The notes beneath the pieces were generated by a model that saw nothing but the letters and a program-made list of their open reading frames with translations, ran no database searches and was not told the origin of the DNA. A program made the position numbers and the translations under genes. Below, piece after piece: positions 17,559-25,502 of a stretch of DNA of 64,000 nt (within the stretch, counting starts at the first letter, position 1; each line of letters starts with the position of its first letter). The stretch lies in IMG/VR virus record IMGVR_UViG_3300017963_000011, positions 41,135-105,134 of that record; one strand, written 5' to 3'. The DNA comes from a virus.

Positions 17559-17839
17559 TCTTCACCTTCCAGCTTGTCCAGAGCAGCCTCAACCTCGGAG
17601 ATCTTCTTGTCCAAAGCCTTGTTGAGCTTCTTCTTACGAATGACGATGTGCTTCTTCAACTTGTCATGATCTTCCGGTTTCTTCACACCAAGCTCGCGTA
17701 GGCGCTCATAGCAACCCTCTCGCTCCTTGGCGAGAGCCTTTAACTGACCATCAAGTTCGGCACAGCCCTTGGCCAGCTTGTCGACCTTCTCTGTCAGGTC
17801 GTTGAACTTGTCTCTCAGCGTCGGAGTCTCTTCAGACAT
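17555..17839 (-). CDS. Small coiled-coil protein
   Basis: The protein has 94 residues, nearly all heptad-like charged coil, with two cysteines near residues 31 and 43 and a short break (LGVKKPEDHD) in the middle that could turn an antiparallel coiled coil. Since the ATPase half genes carry short coils, this may be a separate coil piece of the split SbcC. That is a guess from position and shape. Confidence 0.55.
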   Translation of the reverse strand: MSEETPTLRDKFNDLTEKVDKLAKGCAELDGQLKALAKEREGCYERLRELGVKKPEDHDKLKKHIVIRKKKLNKALDKKISEVEAALDKLEGEE

Positions 17840-18696
17840 AGTTCCACCTCGATCTCACTGTATGTTGAATTCTTGGCCAGAGTTCTCACCACATCCTCGA
17901 TACGGAACGCGCCCATCTCCTTCGATAGCGACTTGAGTGCCGATACCGCGTCATCGAGTCTTTGCTGGCGCACCACATCTTTCTGGCTTGCCTTCTCAGG
18001 TACGGAAATGACATCCTCGGCAGGCTTTGCTGACTGAAGGGCTCTGAAGTAGGCATCGACTTCTCCTCGCTTGGAGATCTCGATAATTGCAACGCTTGGA
18101 ACTTTGCAAATGTCCTCGCTGGATCTTCCGATACGGGCAATAGCCCCAGGTGCGACAAAGTGAACTCTCTTACCACCTCTTGTTTTGATGACGTGATAAC
18201 CTTGACCTGGATGATAATCGCTGACGAGGAAGATGTCGCCTGGGCCTTCGTAGTCGGTCCAAAGGTGATGGGGCCACATGACTGGTTTTCTGACGAATTG
18301 CTCATGGCGACTGTGTACCTTCATCCCGTTGACAGGTATCAATAGATAGCCCTCATGGAGTATGATCAAGTTCATCTCCATGAGGGTCTTGAGAGCAGAT
18401 TTCTCTCGCCAGTCTTCCCAGCGCCCACGCCATTCGTGGTTTCCGAGAACAACGTGAATAGGCAATAGGCGTTTTGGAATTTTATCGAAGAACTCCAGTA
18501 CCCGATTGAGGAGATACACAGACTGGTGGGCTTGATCGAAGAAGTCGCCACCATGGATGATGTAGTCGACTGACAACTCAGTGGCGATCTCGGCTACCTC
18601 AATCAGTTTGAGCATCAACGAATCAAGGTAGTTGTCGATCCGCGAAACCGGGTTCTTCTCCTTGAGATGAGTGTCTGTTAGGTAGAGGATCTTCAT
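17815..18696 (-). CDS. SbcD/Mre11-type nuclease
   Basis: The protein has 293 residues. Metallophosphoesterase motifs are in order: TDTHL, GGDFFD, GNHEW, HEGY and DYHPG (in place of the usual GHxH). Together with the split SbcC ATPase it should form an exonuclease/endonuclease complex acting on DNA ends and hairpins. ATG 18696 overlaps the upstream stop as ATGA. The C-terminal 60 residues form the expected helical ATPase-binding part. Confidence 0.88.
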   Translation of the reverse strand: MKILYLTDTHLKEKNPVSRIDNYLDSLMLKLIEVAEIATELSVDYIIHGGDFFDQAHQSVYLLNRVLEFFDKIPKRLLPIHVVLGNHEWRGRWEDWREKSALKTLMEMNLIILHEGYLLIPVNGMKVHSRHEQFVRKPVMWPHHLWTDYEGPGDIFLVSDYHPGQGYHVIKTRGGKRVHFVAPGAIARIGRSSEDICKVPSVAIIEISKRGEVDAYFRALQSAKPAEDVISVPEKASQKDVVRQQRLDDAVSALKSLSKEMGAFRIEDVVRTLAKNSTYSEIEVELCLKRLRR

Positions 18697-19253
18697 AGCG
18701 CGTCCACCCAACAGAACTTTTCTGCCAAGTCTGGATAGCGCTCGTCTATTGGTACTTTACGTTTGTCACCTGGAGTGCGCTTCAGCACCAACAAACCATG
18801 ATGTTTGGCTGAGTCCTCTGGATCGAGCGCTGCGAACCCTTCCAAGTTCTCCCTGAACGGAGGGTAGAGGATGGCATTTTGACCGACACGAGTTAGTACA
18901 GCATAGACTACCTCGCGACTGATGTGGATGAACGTAGCCTGCAAACCTATACCAGTGCCAGCGTTGATACGCTTGCCCATTGTGAGTTGATGGTCCTCTA
19001 GCTGTTTGTCGAAATGAATGGCGAAACCCTTGCGCTTGGGAATCTTCTTGGTTGGGATGTATTTTGCTTCGATGCCAAGAAAGCTAGAGGCCAAGAGAGT
19101 GTTGTCTACGCAGTAGACGTAATCCGGCATTCCCTTCTTTTGGAAGATGCTGCCATGGATCTTGGTGCCGATCGCTATGAATTCTCGGTACACCCACATC
19201 AACGCCGCATGGAATTGGCCGGCGTATTCGTTTTCCTTTTTCTTTTTACTCAT
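18693..19253 (-). CDS. PD-(D/E)XK endonuclease
   Basis: The protein has 186 residues from ATG 19253, which overlaps the helicase stop by 8 bases. The motif GMPDYVY (Pro43-Asp44), a hydrophobic strand, then IEAKY (Glu62, Lys64) is the PD-(D/E)XK nuclease core. The following QLEDHQ segment fits the conserved C-terminal Gln motif of Holliday-junction or VRR-type nucleases. It is probably a recombination or repair nuclease. Confidence 0.8.
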   Translation of the reverse strand: MSKKKKENEYAGQFHAALMWVYREFIAIGTKIHGSIFQKKGMPDYVYCVDNTLLASSFLGIEAKYIPTKKIPKRKGFAIHFDKQLEDHQLTMGKRINAGTGIGLQATFIHISREVVYAVLTRVGQNAILYPPFRENLEGFAALDPEDSAKHHGLLVLKRTPGDKRKVPIDERYPDLAEKFCWVDAL

Positions 19254-20775
19254 CGAAGAAGTCATCCTCCTCGTCTTCATCTTCACTGTCATCTACCAGA
19301 TCGTCTTGAGGCTCTGATCTCTTGAACTCCGAGAAACCCATCTTCCAGAGTTCCTTGCGGAGATAGAAGTCGCGTGGTTGAAAGTACCTGCCCTTGACGC
19401 ATTGAAGCCTGAGTAGTTGATCTGAAAGAGGCAGAAGGCCCCACATGCCGTCGAGATTGTCCATGATTTTATCGGCATCTCTCAGGTGCTTGGCCGTGAG
19501 TCGCTTGACACCCTCGGCCGATCGGTTCAACTGGAGCGCGGAGAGGATCGGTATTTCACGGGCTCTGGCAAAACCGTGTAACTGTTCGGCGAGTTGACCC
19601 CAATACAGATCGGGCCTTTGAACGTTCGGGGGTACGTAGAGTAGGTTGAAGTAGTCAATGATAACAAGGACATCTTTCCTACCATGCTTGGCAAGGAAGT
19701 TGTCAACCATTCGGAAGATGGTTGTGAGCTTTGTCTGGAGCGGGATGTCGACGATTTGATAGTTCTCGTTGTCTTCGATCGTATTGATCCAAGCATCGAC
19801 ACCCTCCTGTACTTGAGCAATCGTCTCGTCTGAGACTTGCTTGGTCATTAAAGCCTCGAAGCTCACGCCACAAAGATAGGCCATAATGCGATAGCGAAGT
19901 TCTTCAAGGACTGGCATTTCAAGATTGAACTCCAGCACGAGATGGCCTGCCGTAGCAGCCACGTTACCGCACTGGAGAAGTAGTGCAGACTTACCTATAC
20001 CAGAACGGGAGGCGAACATGTAGAGGCGTTTGTCCATCCACCCGCCGATATTCTCTGTGAGTTTGGGAAAGGGAGTAGGCAATCCTTTGACGATGCGGTT
20101 GCCATCCTCATCGACGTCTAGCTTGTCAATGCGGAGCTGCTCAACGCCATCTGGGAGGATCTCCGTGACGTTATAGATACGCACAGAGGTGCCCATCGTA
20201 TCGAGCTTGATCTGCTCGGTCTTGGTTGCAACATGGTCTAGGGTGAAGATGCTACGATCTCGTTCACCCGACTTGATCATGAGCTTGCACTCTTCTTTGT
20301 AATCGCAAGTGCGGCACTTCTCTTCCTTCTTGTCATAGTTGCCCATGCATCTAAGGGTATAGAAGGCCGCCATCTCCCGAGTCAGCACCTTGTGTCTGAA
20401 CTCCCGATACTCGAAGATGAGATCGTCAAGCCGTTCTTTCCACTCCCCTAGCTTGATCTTCCTGTGCTTGCGTAGCTCGTTCCACTTCTTCTTGTAAGAT
20501 GCGATCCTGGCACGGCCTGCCCGTCTAGTTAGGAGCATCTTCTTCACATAGGAGAACGTCACAAGCTCCGCATGTTTCTCGTAGTATTCTAGCGCGCAGT
20601 GTGCAATGAAGATGTTTTCTTTCTTGCCATGCGTCATCTCCGTGCGCTCCGAGAACTCATAGAAGAGATCCTCGCTATAATCTGCACGGGCATAGTGCTC
20701 GACGGCCTTTGTATTGCTAACTAATCCAGCAACCACGAGCGTATGCGTGTCTGGCGCCTTCGAAGCCATACTCAC
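19246..20775 (-). CDS. DnaB-like replicative helicase
   Basis: The protein has 509 residues. Walker A is SRSGIGKS (256-263), Walker B VIIDYF (Asp374), and a later ALQLNRS segment resembles motif H3. It unwinds DNA ahead of the polymerase and should work with the primase. An N-terminal region holds a four-Cys cluster (Cys143, 154, 157, 163) within CMGNYD...CRTC...CK, similar to the cluster in the 30013-30978 protein. The GTG start (or ATG 6 bases inside) overlaps the upstream stop. Confidence 0.9.
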   Translation of the reverse strand: MSMASKAPDTHTLVVAGLVSNTKAVEHYARADYSEDLFYEFSERTEMTHGKKENIFIAHCALEYYEKHAELVTFSYVKKMLLTRRAGRARIASYKKKWNELRKHRKIKLGEWKERLDDLIFEYREFRHKVLTREMAAFYTLRCMGNYDKKEEKCRTCDYKEECKLMIKSGERDRSIFTLDHVATKTEQIKLDTMGTSVRIYNVTEILPDGVEQLRIDKLDVDEDGNRIVKGLPTPFPKLTENIGGWMDKRLYMFASRSGIGKSALLLQCGNVAATAGHLVLEFNLEMPVLEELRYRIMAYLCGVSFEALMTKQVSDETIAQVQEGVDAWINTIEDNENYQIVDIPLQTKLTTIFRMVDNFLAKHGRKDVLVIIDYFNLLYVPPNVQRPDLYWGQLAEQLHGFARAREIPILSALQLNRSAEGVKRLTAKHLRDADKIMDNLDGMWGLLPLSDQLLRLQCVKGRYFQPRDFYLRKELWKMGFSEFKRSEPQDDLVDDSEDEDEEDDFFDE

Positions 20776-21215
20776 ACCGTTTCATACTCGATCGTGACAA
20801 AGCAAAAATAGATCAGTTCTTCTTCCTCATTCTTGAAGAATTCCAGGCGTGTGAGCCTGACCTCCAGAATGAGTTTGTGTTTCACCAGGACATTCACGAT
20901 GTCCTTGAGCTTGGCTTTCTTCTTGCCTTTGCCAAGAGTTGTCTTGGCTGGTACGTAGCCGATGTTGAGCCACCCTCTGGAACCAGAGTAGACGTCGATC
21001 GCCACAGCCTTGTCATCGTGTTCGTTCTCTGGTTCAAGCCTGAGTCTTGTTCTGATCGATGCCAGCCCTTGCTTATATTTCAGGCGAGACAAGGCGTCCT
21101 TGAGCTTTCCCCCGGCTCTCTTCTTGAGAACCCTCCGTAGCTTCTTCAGGATAGCCTGACGGCCATCCATTGTGACGCCGGCAACCCTGAATGTATAGAC
21201 TTGTTCCATCCTCAC
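20772..21215 (-). CDS. HIRAN-like domain protein
   Basis: The protein has about 147 residues. The pattern FRVAGVTMDGRQ, LRLEPENEHDDKAVAIDV, IGYVPA matches the HIRAN fold core found in DNA-repair helicases and alone in bacteria, which binds 3' DNA ends or damaged DNA. It sits between SbcC-N and the helicase, which fits a DNA-end sensing role. The start may be the GTG or the ATG 6 bases inside. Confidence 0.75.
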   Translation of the reverse strand: MRMEQVYTFRVAGVTMDGRQAILKKLRRVLKKRAGGKLKDALSRLKYKQGLASIRTRLRLEPENEHDDKAVAIDVYSGSRGWLNIGYVPAKTTLGKGKKKAKLKDIVNVLVKHKLILEVRLTRLEFFKNEEEELIYFCFVTIEYETV

Positions 21216-22372
21216 CCCTCATCATTCTCGGCGCCGCGAATGGTAGCGCTACCACCAAGCGATAGCTTCTTGGCGCATGCTTCCGGGAGCGGTTCAAGAG
21301 TAAATGGACAGATCTCGTGTTCTTGTAGGAAGAGATAGAGATCGTATTGAGCTTCTTCAAGCTCGTCACGTTTTTCATGAAGATTGTGGTCGACATCTAG
21401 CAAGTATTGCTCGACAACTTCTATACGCTTTGCCTGATCCACCACTTGTAAGTACGCACTGTAGAGTGCCTCGATATCTTCGACACCTTCCCCGGCGGCG
21501 AGTAATTCAGAAGGTTCGAGGTCTGGGATCTCAGGAATGCGATTAGTGATTTCTATGATCGAACCAAGGGAACTGATCTCCTCGACTATAGCAGTAGAAT
21601 CAATAACCTCAAGGCTTGCGCGCAAGTCTGCAAGTTCTTCCTTGACGGCCGCGCTTTCAGCATTGATCTGTTTGAGCTTCTTACTCTTGAGGATCACCTT
21701 AGACAAACGTTGGTGCTCGGCTAAGAGTTCATCACAACATAGATCATCATCCGGGATTGTGGCTTGGATGTTCTCGATCTCTACCTTTTTATTCTCTAAC
21801 TCTTCCTGAGCCGATGTGATGTCTTGTTTGATGTTGCGGATCTGTGCGTTGGTTTCTTTGAGCGCACTATCCACAGCGTTACGGCCAGACATAGAACCAA
21901 GAAGTTTCGATATCTTCGATGGCTTGAGAGCCAGTGGCAAGATGCGATCGAACTGGCCTATGAAGTTGAGCGAGACCTTCTCGTTGACGTCTTCGATGTC
22001 AAGGTTGGCGATGCGTGTGCGCTTAATCAAACCCTCTGGGATCTGCTTCTTGTACTTGCGCCAGGGCTCTTTCTCACCGGAGACTTTGATGTAGTCGTCG
22101 AGGACTCTTCCGGTTGCTGAAATATCAGTGTGCCGCTTCAGCTTGTAGTCGGTGTGATCGACAAGAACTGCCATGTCAGTTTCGCCGCACCGTATCCACG
22201 CCTTGCCCAGAAGATAGGCGTAACGGGTTCCTCGTATGAACGAGGACTTACCAGAGTCAGTCGATCCGTGAATTGCGACTAGCCTTATAGGTTCTCCGTC
22301 GCTACCAGTCAAGGTCAATGTCGTCGTCTTGTGACTCTGAAAGTTCCGAAACTTCGTCTTCCTGATCGGCAT
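21212..22372 (-). CDS. SbcC/Rad50-type ATPase, N-terminal half only
   Basis: The protein has 386 residues. It starts like Rad50 (KTKFRNFQSHK), with Walker A GSTDSGKSS at 36-44, a Q-loop-like NFIGQFD region, then about 170 residues of coiled coil and CPFTLEP near residue 362, which may be a short zinc-hook-like Cys region. It stops without signature, Walker B or D-loop; these are encoded at 16423-17166. Its start lies 70 bases inside the end of recA, behind GGAAGAAG. A TAGCGCTA palindrome and a variant CTCGGCGCCG palindrome lie in its last codons. Confidence 0.8.
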   Translation of the reverse strand: MPIRKTKFRNFQSHKTTTLTLTGSDGEPIRLVAIHGSTDSGKSSFIRGTRYAYLLGKAWIRCGETDMAVLVDHTDYKLKRHTDISATGRVLDDYIKVSGEKEPWRKYKKQIPEGLIKRTRIANLDIEDVNEKVSLNFIGQFDRILPLALKPSKISKLLGSMSGRNAVDSALKETNAQIRNIKQDITSAQEELENKKVEIENIQATIPDDDLCCDELLAEHQRLSKVILKSKKLKQINAESAAVKEELADLRASLEVIDSTAIVEEISSLGSIIEITNRIPEIPDLEPSELLAAGEGVEDIEALYSAYLQVVDQAKRIEVVEQYLLDVDHNLHEKRDELEEAQYDLYLFLQEHEICPFTLEPLPEACAKKLSLGGSATIRGAENDEG

Positions 22373-23471
22373 CTTCGTCTTCTTCCTTCTTGAGCGTTTC
22401 GACCTGATCTCTGAGCTTGTTGAAGGTCGTTGGGTAGTTCGCACACCACTCGCGCACTGCACGCATTCCCTGGCCGATGGTCTTCTCCTTGTAGCTGAAC
22501 CACCCGTTGCTGGCCTTCTCGATCAGATCGAATGAGATAGCATCCTCGATGATGAGTGTGTACGGGCAAAAGCCCTCACCGTAGTAGAAGGGGATCTCTA
22601 CCTCTTTGCCGAGACAGGGGCCGACCTGATCCTTCTTGATGACAACCCGGATCACATGGCCGACAGTCTCACCCTTCTCCTTGAGGTTGCGCAACTTGTT
22701 CATGAAGATCCGCATGGCCGCGAAGTGGCGAAATGCCTTGGCGCCGGGCGAGTCCCAATAGACGTAGTTCGAGCCCTTCTGCTGAACGAGGCGAGCCTGA
22801 TTGAGCCATACTACGCAGCAACGGCTTTTGCCAACAGGACCAGAGATCTTGCGGCAATGCTGGGACATGATCCTCGCCTGGAGAGCATAGTGTTGCTTGC
22901 CCACAGCGTTTTCCTCTTCCTCTTTGGGAAGGATCGCTGCGGCTGAGTCACCGACGATCAGATCGAAGGCATGGGACTTGACCAACTGTTCCATCTTGTT
23001 CGTGCCTTCTTCTGCCGTGTCGGGCTGGTAGAAGCGGAAGCCGTTGTCTTCGAGCACCTTCTTCTTTTTGCCTTTGATCTTGATGTACTCGGGATGGACG
23101 AGGCCGTATGTGTTCTCGGCATAGAAGGCGTCATGCTTTGTCTCGAAATCAACAAAGGCTCCCCGGCCGGGAGCCTTTGGATTGGCAGCGTCAAGCGTTG
23201 GAAGATCGTTCTCCTTTGCGATCAGGAACTTCTCCTGGATGACCGACAGGGCTTTGTATGCCTTAGAAGTCTTGCCCACATTCTCTGGAGCAAAGATCTC
23301 GACGATGCGGCCACGGGGGAGGCCACCACCACTGGCTCGATCGAATTCTGGAATGCCCGTAGGAATGCGCTCGATCTTCTTGATGCCGTCGCTGAACGTT
23401 GTCGCCTTGCATAGCTGCTCATCGAGCCGGTTGAGTTCAGCTTGCATGTCGAAGGCTTTCTTCTTTGCCAT
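22302..23471 (-). CDS. recA: RecA/UvsX-type recombinase
   Basis: The protein has 389 residues. It shows the RecA layout: TGIPEFDRASGGGLPRGRIVEIF, Walker A APENVGKTS (61-69, with the first Gly replaced by Ala), a VDFE segment, LIVGDSAAAILP as Walker B and VVWLNQAR as the L2-proximal strand. It catalyses strand exchange in phage recombination and replication restart. The C-terminal 35 residues are very acidic, and their codons double as the start of the SbcC-N gene. The ribosome binding site is GGAG. Confidence 0.92.
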   Translation of the reverse strand: MAKKKAFDMQAELNRLDEQLCKATTFSDGIKKIERIPTGIPEFDRASGGGLPRGRIVEIFAPENVGKTSKAYKALSVIQEKFLIAKENDLPTLDAANPKAPGRGAFVDFETKHDAFYAENTYGLVHPEYIKIKGKKKKVLEDNGFRFYQPDTAEEGTNKMEQLVKSHAFDLIVGDSAAAILPKEEEENAVGKQHYALQARIMSQHCRKISGPVGKSRCCVVWLNQARLVQQKGSNYVYWDSPGAKAFRHFAAMRIFMNKLRNLKEKGETVGHVIRVVIKKDQVGPCLGKEVEIPFYYGEGFCPYTLIIEDAISFDLIEKASNGWFSYKEKTIGQGMRAVREWCANYPTTFNKLRDQVETLKKEEDEDADQEDEVSELSESQDDDIDLDW

Positions 23472-23487
23472 ATCAACTCCGAATTAG

Positions 23488-23545
23488 GGCAGAGCCGCCC
23501 ACACAAATCCTTCCAGGTACGGAAAGGAGCGCGAACGGCTCTGCC
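23488..23545 (-). promoter_or_regulatory. Nested stem-loop in the SSB-recA intergenic region
   Basis: GGCAGAGCCG (23488-23497) pairs with CGGCTCTGCC (23536-23545), and the enclosed sequence holds a second inverted repeat (CCTTCC / GGAAAGG). In the mRNA it lies between the SSB-like stop and the recA ribosome binding site. It could be an autoregulatory or processing element, since SSB proteins of some phages repress their own mRNA. Function is inferred. Confidence 0.6.
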
Positions 23546-23553
23546 ACAGCGTG

Positions 23554-24981
23554 CTAGAACGGAATGTCTTTCTTCTTGACTCTGCCCTTCTTGGCGGCCG
23601 GCTTCTTCTTGGCCGGGGCCTTCTTCTTCGGAGCGGCCTTCTTGGCAGGCGCCTTCTTTTTCGCAGGCGCCTTCTTCTTGGCCGGGGTCTTCTTCTTCCT
23701 GGACTTTTTGGCCGCTGCGATTGCCGCAGCCTCGGCCTCCTCGTCCTCTTCTTCCTCGTCGTCGGACTCGTCCTCGTCTTCTTCTACTTCTTCTTCGGAG
23801 TCGTCCTCCTCCCCGTCTTCATCTTCCTCTTCGTCTTCTTCCTCGCTGTCCTCGTCGTCCTCGTCTTCTTCCTCATCTCCTTCTTCTTCGTCATCGTCTC
23901 CGTCGTCTTCATCCTCCTCGTCGTCCTCTTCTCCGTCCTCTTCCTCTTCTTCCTCTTCGTCGCTCTCGTCGTCGTCGTCTTCCTCGGAGTCCTCGCTTTC
24001 TTCGTCTTCGTCATCGTCATCTTCTTCCTCGTTGTCGGCCTCATCGTCTTCACCTTCTTCCTCGGGCTCGTCGAAGTCGTCCTCGACGTCCTCATCTTCA
24101 TCGCTGGAGGAGCCGACGAAGAGGGGGTTGATGGGACCGATGGCCTTGTCGAGCTTCTTGAAGCTCATCTTGGCCGTGAGGGCTTCGAGATCGGGGAAGG
24201 TGCCGTCGTCGATGGCTTCCTTGATCGCGTTGTACTCGTCGGTGCCCTTCTTGATGGGAACGAATTCCTCGAAGTCGAACTTGTACTCCGTGTCGATTCC
24301 CTTGCCCGACTTGGAGCAGAAGATCTTGTAGCCACCCTTGAGGTCGCCGGGGAGGTCGCGCTTCGGTGGGCAGTTGTCGAGCCAGTGAGCTTCCTGGTCG
24401 ACGCTCTTGAGCTTCTTGATCTCGGGATGCTTCTTCTTCCACTGATTGAGCGTGTACTTCTTCTCCGTGATCAGGGGGAGGAGTTTCTCGCGGAAGTAGT
24501 AAGCCTGGAGCCTGTAGGGTTCGATGCCCACGACGTCGCCATCGTCGTTGTACGTGATCGAGACCCAATAGACCCACTCCTTGGCCTTGGTCCCGTTGTA
24601 CATGCGGGCGATCTCCTTGGCGTGCTTCCTCTTGCCTCTCTCGTCGAGCTTGTCGGCGAATGCCGAAACGGGGTCGAGCTTCTTGCAGACGGGGCATGTG
24701 TCGGTGCCCGAGCCGATGCAGACAGCCTCGTAGAGATCGGACTTGGGGAACATGGACTGCGCCGAGTTCTTGCCCTTCAAGAACCTGTGAAGCCAGATGA
24801 AGATGAACGTCGAGATCGTCTTCTTCCTTGACTTGACAGGACGCAACATCGAGTGCGTGGTTTTGCCGCTCTGGCCCCAATCGTGGAACTTTGCCGTGTT
24901 CCTTTCTCGGGCCTTCTCCTCCATGATGATGCCTACTAGCGCGGCTTCTTCGGCATTCATCTTCCGTTCTTTGGTCGCCAC
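23554..24981 (-). CDS. SSB-like protein with acidic linker, H1-like tail and DIPF tip
   Basis: The protein has 475 residues. Residues 1-290 form a basic/aromatic globular part with CPVC at 96-99 and further Cys at 204 and 222, consistent with a gp32-type zinc-containing ssDNA-binding core. Residues about 294-417 are nearly all Asp, Glu and Ser. Residues about 425-471 are histone-H1-like AKKKAP repeats. The final residues DIPF equal the C-terminal tip that recruits partners in bacterial SSB. Upstream of recA, this is the likely phage SSB. The linker-basic-tip order is unusual. Confidence 0.75.
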   Translation of the reverse strand: MATKERKMNAEEAALVGIIMEEKARERNTAKFHDWGQSGKTTHSMLRPVKSRKKTISTFIFIWLHRFLKGKNSAQSMFPKSDLYEAVCIGSGTDTCPVCKKLDPVSAFADKLDERGKRKHAKEIARMYNGTKAKEWVYWVSITYNDDGDVVGIEPYRLQAYYFREKLLPLITEKKYTLNQWKKKHPEIKKLKSVDQEAHWLDNCPPKRDLPGDLKGGYKIFCSKSGKGIDTEYKFDFEEFVPIKKGTDEYNAIKEAIDDGTFPDLEALTAKMSFKKLDKAIGPINPLFVGSSSDEDEDVEDDFDEPEEEGEDDEADNEEEDDDDEDEESEDSEEDDDDESDEEEEEEEDGEEDDEEDEDDGDDDEEEGDEEEDEDDEDSEEEDEEEDEDGEEDDSEEEVEEDEDESDDEEEEDEEAEAAAIAAAKKSRKKKTPAKKKAPAKKKAPAKKAAPKKKAPAKKKPAAKKGRVKKKDIPF

Positions 24982-24992
24982 TAGGACTCCTT

Positions 24993-25502
24993 TCAGTCTG
25001 GGCTTCCACGGTTGATAGTTTTCTTCATCGACATGATCATCATTGACTTGGTTGCAAATGGTTCAACAAGGGCTTTCACAGCGGAGTCGAATACGTACTG
25101 AAATCTCAGGATCGCCTCCCTCCTAAGTCGATAGCCCTTCGTCACCATGATCTCGTCGTCAACTTCTCGTTCTTTGACTTCTCCTGGCCTCGGCCCTCTC
25201 AATCTTGTCGCAGTGCCGTAATAGACACTCAGTTGATGCTTCCTTTCTTCGTGTATCTTCACCCGGACGGCGCGCCTTCTTCGAGCCATCCAGATCTTGA
25301 ACTCTTCTTGCGCTGATTCGAGCTTCCCTTTCACCTCGGCCCAGAAGAGGCCGATATCTGCCATCGTGTCGGCTGCCTTCTCTCCGTCCTTTATCAGTCC
25401 AACGGCATCGCGAGAGATTGGGAGTTGTTTGCGTAACTTCCCGATCTCTTTAGTCTTCTCCTGAGCCCACTTCTTCGAGCCCTTCCAAGAGTCCTTTATC
25501 AC
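24993..25502 (-). CDS. Unknown helical protein after DNA polymerase
   Basis: The protein has 169 residues, basic and helical, with a GTG start after GGAG, 53 bases inside the polymerase 3' end. There is no recognised motif. Position between the polymerase and SSB genes suggests a replication accessory. Confidence 0.5.
   Translation of the reverse strand: MIKDSWKGSKKWAQEKTKEIGKLRKQLPISRDAVGLIKDGEKAADTMADIGLFWAEVKGKLESAQEEFKIWMARRRRAVRVKIHEERKHQLSVYYGTATRLRGPRPGEVKEREVDDEIMVTKGYRLRREAILRFQYVFDSAVKALVEPFATKSMMIMSMKKTINRGSPD

Noticed and set aside
23564-24331. Open frame of 255 codons dominated by Ser
   Set aside because: It is the opposite strand of the acidic part of the SSB-like gene, whose Asp/Glu codons read as Ser runs; no ribosome binding site.
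23551-24831. Hydrophobic plus-strand frame that looks like a membrane protein
   Set aside because: The Leu/Val/Phe runs arise from reading the complement of Lys/Glu/Asp codons of the SSB-like gene.
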